Shown: positions 51,816 through 58,639 of the stretch, in pieces | Numbering within the stretch: position 1 is the first letter of the stretch | Layout: each line of letters begins with the position of its first letter | Source of the DNA: Nocardioides lijunqiniae | Lineage (GTDB): Bacteria; Actinomycetota; Actinomycetes; Propionibacteriales; Nocardioidaceae | Reading direction: 5' to 3' | Length of the DNA stretch: 59,681 nucleotides | NCBI RefSeq assembly: GCF_015024225.1 | Contig: NZ_JACJGM010000036.1 | Location: 1-59,681, forward strand | Program-made: the position numbers and the translations under genes | The notes under the pieces: generated by a model | Seen by the model: only the letters and a program-made list of their open reading frames with translations | What the model was told of the DNA's origin: nothing | The model's database searches: none

Positions 51816-53098
51816 TGGAGCTTCCCGTCGAGCACGGTGGCCTTGCCCCGCAGGAACGTCGCGACCACGCGGCCGGGCAGCTCCATGCCGGCGTACGGCG
51901 TGTTGCGGCTCAGCGAGGCCGACTCCGCAGGCTCGACCGTGCGGCGCGCCGCCGGGTCGTAGAGCACGACGTTGGCGGGCGCGCCGACCTCGATCGGCTG
52001 ACCGTGGTCGGCGACGCGGCCGATGCGCGCGGGCGCGTAGGACATCCGCTCGGCGACGCCCGCCCAGTCGAGCAGGCCGGGGTCGACCATCGTCTCCTGG
52101 ACGATCGAGAGCGCGGTCTCGAGGCCGAGCATGCCGAAGGCCGCGGCCGCCCACTCGCAGTCCTTGTCCTCGTGGGGGTGCGGCGCGTGGTCGGTGGCGA
52201 CGATGTCGATCGTCCCGTCGGCCAGACCGGCGCGCAGCGCCTGGGTGTCGGCGGTGCTGCGCAGCGGCGGGTTGACCTTGTAGATGGGGTCGTAGGTCTC
52301 GGCGAGGTCGTCGGTGAGCAGCAGGTGGTGCGGGCAGGCCTCGGCGGTGACGTTCCAGCCCTTGCGCTTGGCGTCGCGGACGATCTCCACGGAGCCGGCG
52401 GTCGACACGTGGCACACGTGCAGGCGCGAGCCGACGTGGGCGGCGAGCAGGCAGTCGCGGGCGATGATCGCCTCCTCGGCGACGGCCGGCCAGCCGGTGA
52501 GCCCGAGGCGGCCGGACAGCTCGCCCTCGTTCATCTGGGCGCCCTCGGTGAGCCGCGGCTCCTGCGCGTGCTGGGCGATGACCCCGTCGAACGCCTTGAC
52601 GTACTCGAGCGCCCGGCGCATCAGCACCGCGTCGCTCACGCACCTGCCGTCGTCGGAGAAGACCCGCACCCGGGCGGCCGAGTCGGCCATCGCGCCGAGC
52701 TCGGCGAGCTGCTCGCCGGCCAGGCCGACGGTGACCGCCCCGACCGGGTAGACGTCGCAGTATCCGGCCTCGCGGCCCAGCCGCCACACCTGCTCGACGA
52801 CGCCGGCGGTGTCGGCGACCGGCTCGGTGTTGGCCATCGCGTGCACGGCGGTGAAGCCGCCCAGCGCGGCCGCCTGGGTGCCGGACTCCACGGTCTCGGC
52901 GTCCTCGCGGCCCGGCTCGCGCAGGTGGGTGTGCAGGTCGACCAGCCCGGGCAGGGCCACCAGCCCGGCTCCGTCGACCACCTCGGCCCCGTCGGCGACC
53001 AGGTCGGCGCCGATGTCGGCCACCACCCCGTCCTCCAGCAGCAGGTCGGTCGGCTCGCCGCCGAGGATGGAGACGTTCTTGACCAGGTACGCGCTCAC
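51812..53098 (-). CDS. pyrC: dihydroorotase (class I type)
   Basis: A 428-residue amidohydrolase closing carbamoyl-aspartate to dihydroorotate. The metal-binding VDLHTHLREPGREDAETVES, HAMANTEPVADT, LHVCHVSTAGSVEIVRDAKR and IVATDHAPHPHEDKDCEW are intact, so it is likely active rather than the inactive PyrC' type. GTG 53098 overlaps pyrB by 4 nt. FMN is not involved; the enzyme is cytosolic. Confidence 0.97.
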   Translation of the reverse strand: MSAYLVKNVSILGGEPTDLLLEDGVVADIGADLVADGAEVVDGAGLVALPGLVDLHTHLREPGREDAETVESGTQAAALGGFTAVHAMANTEPVADTAGVVEQVWRLGREAGYCDVYPVGAVTVGLAGEQLAELGAMADSAARVRVFSDDGRCVSDAVLMRRALEYVKAFDGVIAQHAQEPRLTEGAQMNEGELSGRLGLTGWPAVAEEAIIARDCLLAAHVGSRLHVCHVSTAGSVEIVRDAKRKGWNVTAEACPHHLLLTDDLAETYDPIYKVNPPLRSTADTQALRAGLADGTIDIVATDHAPHPHEDKDCEWAAAAFGMLGLETALSIVQETMVDPGLLDWAGVAERMSYAPARIGRVADHGQPIEVGAPANVVLYDPAARRTVEPAESASLSRNTPYAGMELPGRVVATFLRGKATVLDGKLQ

Positions 53099-54063
53099 GC
53101 GTCGTTCTCGCTTTCGTCGGTGCCGGTGACGCCGTCGGCGCCGGAGAGGAGCAGGTAGAGCACGGCCATCCGCACGGCGACGCCGTTGGTGACCTGCTCG
53201 ACGATCACCGAGCGGTCGGAGTCGGCCACGTCGGCGGTGATCTCCATGCCGCGGACCATCGGGCCCGGGTGCATGACGATGGTGTGGTCCTGCAGGGTGC
53301 GCATGCGCCTGCCGTCCAGGCCGTAGCGCCGGGAGTACTCCCGCGCGGTGGGGAAGAACGAGGCGTTCATGCGCTCGCGCTGCACCCGGAGCATCATCAC
53401 CACGTCGGCCTTGGGGATGACCGCGTCGAGGTCGTAGGACTTCTCGACGCCCCAGGCCTCGATGCCGACCGGCAGCAGCGTGGGCGGCGCGACCAGGGTG
53501 ACCTCGGCGCCGAGGGTCTGCAGGAGCAGCGCGTTGGAGCGGGCGACGCGGCTGTGCAGGACGTCGCCGACGATCGCGACCCGGCGACCGTCCAGGCTGC
53601 CGCCGTCCTGGGCGAGGTGGCGCCACATGGTGAAGGCGTCGAGGAGCGCCTGGGTGGGGTGCTCGTGGGTGCCGTCGCCGGCGTTGACCACGCTGGAGCG
53701 CACCCAGCCGGAGTGCGCGAGCCGGTGCGGGGCGCCGCTGGCGCCGTGGCGCACGACGACCGCGTCGGCGCCCATCGCCTCGAGCGTCAGCGCCGTGTCC
53801 TTGAGGCTCTCGCCCTTCGAGAGGCTGGAGCCCTTGGCGGAGAAGTTGATGACGTCGGCGCTGAGCCGCTTGGCGGCGGCCTCGAACGAGATGCGGGTGC
53901 GGGTGGAGTCCTCGAAGAAGAGGTTGACCACGGTGCGCCCGCGCAGGGCCGGCAGCTTCTTGATCGGGCGGTCGGCGAGCGAGCGCATCTCCTCGGCGGT
54001 GCGCAGCACGAGCTCCGCGTCGTCGCGGGTCAGGTCGGCCGCGCTCAGCAGGTGGCGCTTCAT
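53095..54063 (-). CDS. pyrB: aspartate carbamoyltransferase catalytic subunit
   Basis: A 322-residue ATCase. The carbamoyl-phosphate-binding loop is FFEDSTRTRISFEAAAKRLS, followed by SAKGSSLSKGESLKDTALTL, HPTQALLDAFTM and the C-terminal MHPGPMVRGMEITADVAD. No pyrI regulatory subunit is present, as in other actinobacteria. ATG 54063 overlaps the pyrR stop by 4 nt. Confidence 0.97.
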   Translation of the reverse strand: MKRHLLSAADLTRDDAELVLRTAEEMRSLADRPIKKLPALRGRTVVNLFFEDSTRTRISFEAAAKRLSADVINFSAKGSSLSKGESLKDTALTLEAMGADAVVVRHGASGAPHRLAHSGWVRSSVVNAGDGTHEHPTQALLDAFTMWRHLAQDGGSLDGRRVAIVGDVLHSRVARSNALLLQTLGAEVTLVAPPTLLPVGIEAWGVEKSYDLDAVIPKADVVMMLRVQRERMNASFFPTAREYSRRYGLDGRRMRTLQDHTIVMHPGPMVRGMEITADVADSDRSVIVEQVTNGVAVRMAVLYLLLSGADGVTGTDESENDA

Positions 54064-54662
54064 GCCGGGCTCCTCTCGCTCGTGGGCGCGCCGTCGATGC
54101 TGACGGCGTCGACCTCGTCGGTCTCGGCGAGCCGGACGCTCACGCGCTCGACCAAGGAGGTGGGGAGGTTCTTGCCCACGAAGTCGGCGCGGATCGGCAG
54201 CTCCCGGTGGCCGCGGTCGACCAGCACGGCGAGGCGGACGGCCTCGGGCCGGCCGACGTCGTTCAGCGCGTCGAGGGCGGCGCGGATGGTCCGGCCGGAG
54301 AACAGCACGTCGTCGACGAGGACCACGGTCCGGCCGTCGATGCCGCCGGGTGGGATCTCGGTGGGCAGCAGGGCGCGCGCCGGCTTCATCCGCAGGTCGT
54401 CGCGGTACATCGTGACGTCGAGCGAGCCGACCGGTACCTCGAGGCCCTCGACGGCGGAGATCCGCGCGGCGATGCGGCGGGCCAGCGGCACGCCGCGGCG
54501 CGGGATCCCGAGGAGCACGAGGTCGCCCGCGCCCTTGTTGCGCTCGAGGATCTCGTGGGAGATCCGGGTCAGCGCCCGGGCGATGTCACGGGCGTCCAGC
54601 ACCACGCGGCCGGTGGTCTGGCTGGTCTGGTCGGGCTGGGGGTCTGCAGGCTGGGCACACAC
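54060..54662 (-). CDS. pyrR: bifunctional pyr operon regulator / uracil phosphoribosyltransferase
   Basis: A 200-residue PyrR with the PRPP-binding motif TVVLVDDVLFSGRTIRAALD. It also has ISHEILERNKGAGDLVLLGI, DVTMYRDDLRMKPARALLPT and LVDRGHRELPIRADFVGKNL, which form the RNA-binding face. It senses UMP/UTP and binds pyr mRNA. A matching RNA hairpin lies just upstream, next to the Shine-Dalgarno. GTG 54662 is 15 nt from the strong GGAGG; a slightly different start cannot be excluded. It is the first gene of a nine-gene operon. Confidence 0.95.
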   Translation of the reverse strand: MCAQPADPQPDQTSQTTGRVVLDARDIARALTRISHEILERNKGAGDLVLLGIPRRGVPLARRIAARISAVEGLEVPVGSLDVTMYRDDLRMKPARALLPTEIPPGGIDGRTVVLVDDVLFSGRTIRAALDALNDVGRPEAVRLAVLVDRGHRELPIRADFVGKNLPTSLVERVSVRLAETDEVDAVSIDGAPTSERSPA

Positions 54663-54675
54663 GAGCTGCGCTTGA

Positions 54676-54700
54676 CCTCCTTCTCCGCCTCACAGGACGG
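54676..54700 (-). promoter_or_regulatory. PyrR-binding hairpin with adjacent Shine-Dalgarno
   Basis: On the minus strand 54700-54685 reads CCGTCCTGTGAGGCGG. It folds with the hexaloop CUGUGA, matching the PyrR loop consensus CNGNGA in UCCNGNGAGGY. GGAGG follows at 54680-54676. This is the arrangement described for PyrR-dependent translational repression in mycobacteria. TTTAAC upstream may belong to the promoter. Confidence 0.85.
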
Positions 54701-54807
54701 CTCGTTAAAGGATGTCGATCGAGCCTCACCCTACCCGCGCCGGGCGGCTCGCGGCGTACCGGCTCACGGGGCGGATACGTTGGGGGCTCGACCCCCAGGA
54801 GGTTCTC

Positions 54808-55215
54808 GTGGCTCACCTGCCGTTCCCCGACGACGTACGTGCCCTGCTCACGCAGCCCAACCCCGCCGTGGTCGCCACGCTGCGCTCCGACGGCCAGCCC
54901 GTCACGGTCGCGACGTGGTACCTGCTCGAGGACGACGACCGGGTGCTGCTCAACATGGATCACACCCGCGTCCGCCTGAAGCACCTGCGCGCCGACCCCC
55001 GGGTGACGCTCACCGCGCTGGCCGCCGACAACTGGTACACCCACGTCTCGCTCATCGGCCGCGTCGTCGAGCTCAAGGACGACGACGGCCTCGCCGACAT
55101 CGACCGGCTGAGCATCCACTACGGCGGGTCGCCGTACCCCACGCGCGACAGCGCGCGGGTGAGCGCCTGGATGCAGGTCGACCGCTGGCACGGCTGGGGC
55201 GCCGCGCGCGACTAG
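54808..55215 (+). CDS. PPOX-class F420-dependent oxidoreductase
   Basis: A 135-residue split-beta-barrel flavin/F420-binding protein: RALLTQPNPAVVATLRSDGQ, VTVATWYLLEDDDRVLLNMD, RVRLKHLRADPRVTLTALAA and the C-terminal RVSAWMQVDRWHGWG. Such proteins reduce or bind substrates with F420H2 in actinobacteria. GTG 54808 has AGGAGG at ideal distance and a TGGGGG/CCCCCA hairpin (54781-54797) just before it; the frame open from 54712 is not needed. It is divergent from pyrR and overlaps the convergent NUDIX gene by 4 nt. Confidence 0.88.
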   Translation: MAHLPFPDDVRALLTQPNPAVVATLRSDGQPVTVATWYLLEDDDRVLLNMDHTRVRLKHLRADPRVTLTALAADNWYTHVSLIGRVVELKDDDGLADIDRLSIHYGGSPYPTRDSARVSAWMQVDRWHGWGAARD

Positions 55216-55676
55216 GCGAGACGGACGTCGCCGGTGTGGGCCACCGCGGTGCGGATCCGCTCCGCCATGACCGGCTCCATCTCCGGCAGGTCGTCGAGCG
55301 GCGCCCACCGCACCTCCGACGACTCGTCGTCGGCCACGTGCGCCTCGCCGCCCAGGTAGCGGCAGCGGAAAGTGTGGTCGAGGTACTGCGCGAGGTCGCC
55401 GTTGACGTGGGTCAGCACCGGCGTCACGCTCACCCAGGCCAGCGCCTCCACCTCGACCCGGACGCCGGTCTCCTCCTCCGCCTCGCGCACGGCGGTCAGC
55501 GCCGGGTGCTCCCCGGGGTCGACGATCCCGGTGACGGGCGCCCAGCGGCCGTTGTCGGAGCGCCGCACGAGCAGCACCTGGTCGTCGCGCAGCACCACGG
55601 CGGTCACCCCGGGCAGCCACAGCGGGTCGTGCCCGATGTGCTCGCGCAGCCGGACGACGAACTCGGGGATCGGCAT
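55212..55676 (-). CDS. NUDIX hydrolase
   Basis: A 154-residue NUDIX protein with the box GIVDPGEHPALTAVREAEEE followed by TGV, matching GX5EX7REUXEEXGU. The start PEFVVRLREHIGHDPLWLPG and the C-terminal SSEVRWAPLDDLPEM are typical of actinobacterial NUDIX proteins of unknown substrate. TAGCGT lies 6 nt before the ATG, pointing to a leaderless mRNA. Confidence 0.92.
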   Translation of the reverse strand: MPIPEFVVRLREHIGHDPLWLPGVTAVVLRDDQVLLVRRSDNGRWAPVTGIVDPGEHPALTAVREAEEETGVRVEVEALAWVSVTPVLTHVNGDLAQYLDHTFRCRYLGGEAHVADDESSEVRWAPLDDLPEMEPVMAERIRTAVAHTGDVRLA

Positions 55677-55682
55677 GCCCCC

Positions 55683-55688
55683 ACGCTA
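55683..55688 (-). promoter_or_regulatory. -10 box for leaderless NUDIX mRNA
   Basis: TAGCGT on the minus strand, 6 nt before the ATG at 55676. Confidence 0.5.
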
Positions 55689-55709
55689 CGGCCCGCTCCG
55701 GGCCCGTCG

Positions 55710-56270
55710 TCAGCCGGCGGCGAAGGCCTCCGCGGCGGCGTCGACGAACGCGTCGAGGTCGTCGGGGTCGCGGCTGGTCACGAGCGTCCACTCGTTCTCG
55801 GTGGAGGTCACGGCCTCCTCGTCGACCCAGGTCCCGCCGGCGTTGCGGATGTCGGTCTGCAGCGAGGCGTACGACGTCAGCCGCTTGCCGTCGAGCACGT
55901 CGGCCTCGACGAGGGCCCACGGTCCGTGGCAGATGGCGGCCACGGGCTTGCCGGCGTCGGCGAACGCCTTGACGAAGGCGACGGCGGTCGCGTCCTGGCG
56001 CAGCGCGTCGGCGTTCGTCGTGCCGCCGGGCAGCACCAGGGCGTCGTACTCCTCGGCGCTCGCGTCGCCCACGGCCAGCTCGGCCTCGAACGTGTCGGCC
56101 TTCTCCACGTCGTTGGTGAAGGCCTGCACCTCGCCCTTCTCGGGGGCGATGAGCGTCGTCTCGGCGCCCGCGCTGCGGAACGCCTCCCAGGGGGTGGTCA
56201 GCTCCGGCTGCTCGACCCCGGAGTTGTGCAGCAGGAACGCGATCCTCTTGCCGGTCAGGTCTGCGGTCAT
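55710..56270 (-). CDS. DJ-1/PfpI-family protein (type 1 glutamine amidotransferase-like)
   Basis: A 186-residue protein of the PfpI/YhbO subgroup. The nucleophile elbow is AAICHGPWALVEADV with the catalytic Cys next to His. YDALVLPGGTTNADALRQD is the acidic-residue strand and KRLTSYASLQTDIRNAGGTW follows. Relatives are proposed deglycases or stress chaperones. ATG 56270 is preferred over GTG 56276 because the domain starts at TADLTGKRIAFLL. It is 27 nt downstream of the cupin gene in the same direction, so they may be co-transcribed. Confidence 0.92.
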   Translation of the reverse strand: MTADLTGKRIAFLLHNSGVEQPELTTPWEAFRSAGAETTLIAPEKGEVQAFTNDVEKADTFEAELAVGDASAEEYDALVLPGGTTNADALRQDATAVAFVKAFADAGKPVAAICHGPWALVEADVLDGKRLTSYASLQTDIRNAGGTWVDEEAVTSTENEWTLVTSRDPDDLDAFVDAAAEAFAAG

Positions 56271-56297
56271 GCCCACCGGTACCCAGCAGGCAGGGGG

Positions 56298-56825
56298 TCA
56301 CTCCGGGATCGGCGGGCCCAGCACCTCGAGGCCGTAGCGCGGCCCGACCTCGACCCACCGCGGGATCTCCACCTCGGGCGCGAGGCCGTCCTCGCCCGGG
56401 AGTCGCAGCTCGGTCGCCGGAACGCCCACCTCGTCGTAGAGGTTCAGCAGACCGCCGGGGGCGGTCAGCGCCAGGAACCGTGCCGGCTGCTCCCCCCGGA
56501 TCCGGAAGGCGTGGGGCAGGCCGGCGGGGAGGTACATGAAGCACCCGGCGTCCAGCTCGTGCACGTCCTCCCCCGCCCGGTAGGACATCCGTCCCTCGAG
56601 CAGGTAGAACGCCTCCGCCTCGTCGCGGTGCCGGTGCAGCGGCGTGGCGATCCCCGGCGGCTGGGTGACCATCGCCACGCCTAGCGACGTGCTGTCGCGC
56701 GGCGACTCCAGGAGGTGCTCGAAGAGCGAGCCCATGGCCCAGGTCCCGCGGCCCGCGCCGGGCCGGGTCACGACCGCTCGCGCCGGTGCCGCGGCGCTGT
56801 CGTCGGTGGGTGTCTCGTCGGCCAT
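56298..56825 (-). CDS. cupin-domain protein
   Basis: A 175-residue single-cupin protein. The metal site is PLHRHRDEAEAFYLLEG (His, His, Glu) with YLPAGLPHAFRIRG giving the fourth ligand His. It resembles small quercetin-dioxygenase-like or sugar-binding cupins; substrate unknown. Its start is 59 bp from the divergent TetR gene, with a perfect palindrome between, so it is the likely TetR target. The DJ-1-like gene follows. Confidence 0.88.
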   Translation of the reverse strand: MADETPTDDSAAAPARAVVTRPGAGRGTWAMGSLFEHLLESPRDSTSLGVAMVTQPPGIATPLHRHRDEAEAFYLLEGRMSYRAGEDVHELDAGCFMYLPAGLPHAFRIRGEQPARFLALTAPGGLLNLYDEVGVPATELRLPGEDGLAPEVEIPRWVEVGPRYGLEVLGPPIPE

Positions 56826-56843
56826 GCCGAGCCCCGATCATTG

Positions 56844-56862
56844 GTCCGAACTGCTTTCGGAC
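56844..56862. promoter_or_regulatory. TetR-type operator in the cupin/TetR divergent promoter
   Basis: GTCCGAA-N5-TTCGGAC is a perfect inverted repeat, extended imperfectly by ATT/AAT to 56840-56866. It lies just upstream of the TACGGT -10 of the TetR gene, so binding would block transcription both ways. A lone GTCCGAA half-site recurs at 58551-58557 before the quinone reductase gene. Confidence 0.75.
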
Positions 56863-56871
56863 GAATATTGC

Positions 56872-56877
56872 TACGGT
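56872..56877 (+). promoter_or_regulatory. -10 box for leaderless TetR mRNA
   Basis: TACGGT, 7 nt before the GTG at 56885; it adjoins the operator. Confidence 0.5.
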
Positions 56878-56884
56878 AGGACTC

Positions 56885-57526
56885 GTGCCCCGCCCGGTCA
56901 ATCCCCGTCGCTACGACACCTCGCGTCGACGAGCGGCCGCCGAGGAGACGCGCCGTGCGGTGCTGCTCGCCGCACGCGAGCTGTTCACCCGCGACGGCTA
57001 CGCCGCCACGTCGGTCGCGGCGGTCGCCGCCGAGGCCGGGGTGGCCGTCGACACCGTCTACAGCTCCGTCGGTCGCAAGCCGCAGGTGCTGCTGGCGGTC
57101 CACGACCTCGAGCTCGGCGAGGGGGACGCCGTGCCGGCGCAGGAGCGCGCGTACGTCGTGGCGGTGCGGGCCGCCCCGGGCGCCGCCGCCAAGATCCGCA
57201 CGTACGCCGACGCGCTGGGGCGCCTGCTGCCGCGCACGGTGCCGCTGCTCGAGGCCCTGCGCGCGGCCGCGGTGGACGACACCGACTGCCGTCGCACCTG
57301 GCAGCAGGTCAGCGACCGCCGGGCGGCGCACATGCTGCTGTTCGCCGCCGACCTGCGCACGACGGGCGAGCTGCGCGACGACCTCGGAGACGCGGACGTC
57401 GCCCGCCTCGTGTGGACGATGAACGGGCCGGAGTACTTCGCCCTGCTCGCGTCGCAGGGCGCCAGCCCGTCGGACTACGCCGACCTGGTCGCCGACGTGT
57501 GGACGCGGACCCTGCTGCGGCGCTGA
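56885..57526 (+). CDS. TetR-family transcriptional regulator
   Basis: A 213-residue regulator. The HTH is EETRRAVLLAARELFTRDGY then AATSVAAVAAEAGVAVDTVY and SSVGRKPQVLLAV. The ligand-binding half is helical with RTVPLLEALRAAAVDDTDCR. GTG 56885 starts MPRPVNPRRYDTSRRRAAAE, a basic arm typical of this subgroup. It is divergent from the cupin gene and convergent with the quinone reductase gene, whose stop lies 2 nt away. It probably represses itself and the cupin/DJ-1 pair. The inducer is unknown. Confidence 0.93.
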   Translation: MPRPVNPRRYDTSRRRAAAEETRRAVLLAARELFTRDGYAATSVAAVAAEAGVAVDTVYSSVGRKPQVLLAVHDLELGEGDAVPAQERAYVVAVRAAPGAAAKIRTYADALGRLLPRTVPLLEALRAAAVDDTDCRRTWQQVSDRRAAHMLLFAADLRTTGELRDDLGDADVARLVWTMNGPEYFALLASQGASPSDYADLVADVWTRTLLRR

Positions 57527-57528
57527 GG

Positions 57529-58539
57529 TCAGCCGATGTCGACGAGCACCTTGCCGACGGTGCCGGCCTCGACGGCGTCGTGGGCCGCGGCGGTCTCCTC
57601 GAGCGGGAAGTGGTGCAGCGGCACGCCGGCCTCGGCGCCCACGCGCAGCGCCCCGGACGCGACGGCGGCGTTGATGTCCTCGGCCGCGGCTCGGACGAGC
57701 GCCGCGTCGAGGGTGTAGAGCAGCAGGAACTGGTAGCGCAGGTTGCGCGAGAAGGTGGCCCGCACGTCGATCTCGAAGGTCTCGCCGCCGTTGTTGGCGT
57801 AGATCGAGATCGTGCCGTGGTTGCGCACCACGGCGACGTCGAGCGGGTTGTTCTCGGCCGGCGCCACCTCGACGGCGATGTCGACGCCGTCGGGGGCGAT
57901 CTCGAGGATCTCGCGCCGGGCGTCACCGGTGCGGTAGTTGACGACGTGGTGGGCGCCGGCCGCCGTGGCCAGCGCGGCCTTCTCGTCGCTGCTGACCGTC
58001 GTGACCACGGTGGCGCCGGACCAGCGCGCCAGCTGGATGGCGGCGTTGCCGACCGCGCCGGCTCCCCCGGCCACCAGCACGACCGTGCCGTCCAGGGTGC
58101 CCGGGCCCAGGCGCGTGGGCCCGTCCTGGGACGCGGTGAGCGCTCGGTGCGCCGTCACCGCCGGCACGCCGAGGCTGGCGCCGAGGTCGAAGTCGGCGCC
58201 GTCGGGCAGCGGGACGACCAGCTCGGCCGGCTGCACGGTGAGCTCGGCGCTCGCGCCATAGGCGCGGCCGTACTGCGCCAGCACCAGCCAGACCCGGTCG
58301 CCGACCGCGAGGTCGTCGACGCCCTCCCCCACGGCGTCGACGACCCCGGCGCCGTCCTGCCCGGGTGCGACCTCGTCGAAGCCCTGCGAGGTGCCGGCGC
58401 GGAACTTCCAGTCGGTGGGGTTGACCCCCGCTCGCACGACCCGCACCCGGACCTCGCCGGGGCCCGGCTCGGGCACCGGCCTCTCGACGAGCTGGAGGAC
58501 GGAGGACGGACCGGTCTCGGTGTAGACGACTGCGCGCAT
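57529..58539 (-). CDS. NADPH:quinone reductase-like oxidoreductase (zinc-free MDR)
   Basis: A 336-residue medium-chain dehydrogenase/reductase without structural zinc cysteines. MRAVVYTETGPSSVLQLVER, GVNPTDWKFRAG, GQDGAGVVDAVGEGVDDLAV, the cofactor motif VVLVAGGAGAVGNAAIQLAR (GxGxxG variant) and the C-terminal FPLEETAAAHDAVEAGTVGK are present. GGGAG precedes the ATG. A TTCGGAC half-site like the TetR operator lies 12-18 bp upstream of the ATG. Likely quinone or enal reduction in stress defence. Confidence 0.92.
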   Translation of the reverse strand: MRAVVYTETGPSSVLQLVERPVPEPGPGEVRVRVVRAGVNPTDWKFRAGTSQGFDEVAPGQDGAGVVDAVGEGVDDLAVGDRVWLVLAQYGRAYGASAELTVQPAELVVPLPDGADFDLGASLGVPAVTAHRALTASQDGPTRLGPGTLDGTVVLVAGGAGAVGNAAIQLARWSGATVVTTVSSDEKAALATAAGAHHVVNYRTGDARREILEIAPDGVDIAVEVAPAENNPLDVAVVRNHGTISIYANNGGETFEIDVRATFSRNLRYQFLLLYTLDAALVRAAAEDINAAVASGALRVGAEAGVPLHHFPLEETAAAHDAVEAGTVGKVLVDIG

Positions 58540-58639
58540 GTCACTCCCAAGTCCGAACCGGGCTCAGATGTTCCGCCGGTCCCTCACCGGCTCGTCCTGC
58601 GGCCGGTCACCGCACCGTCGCAGGGCCATCAGCGGGCCG

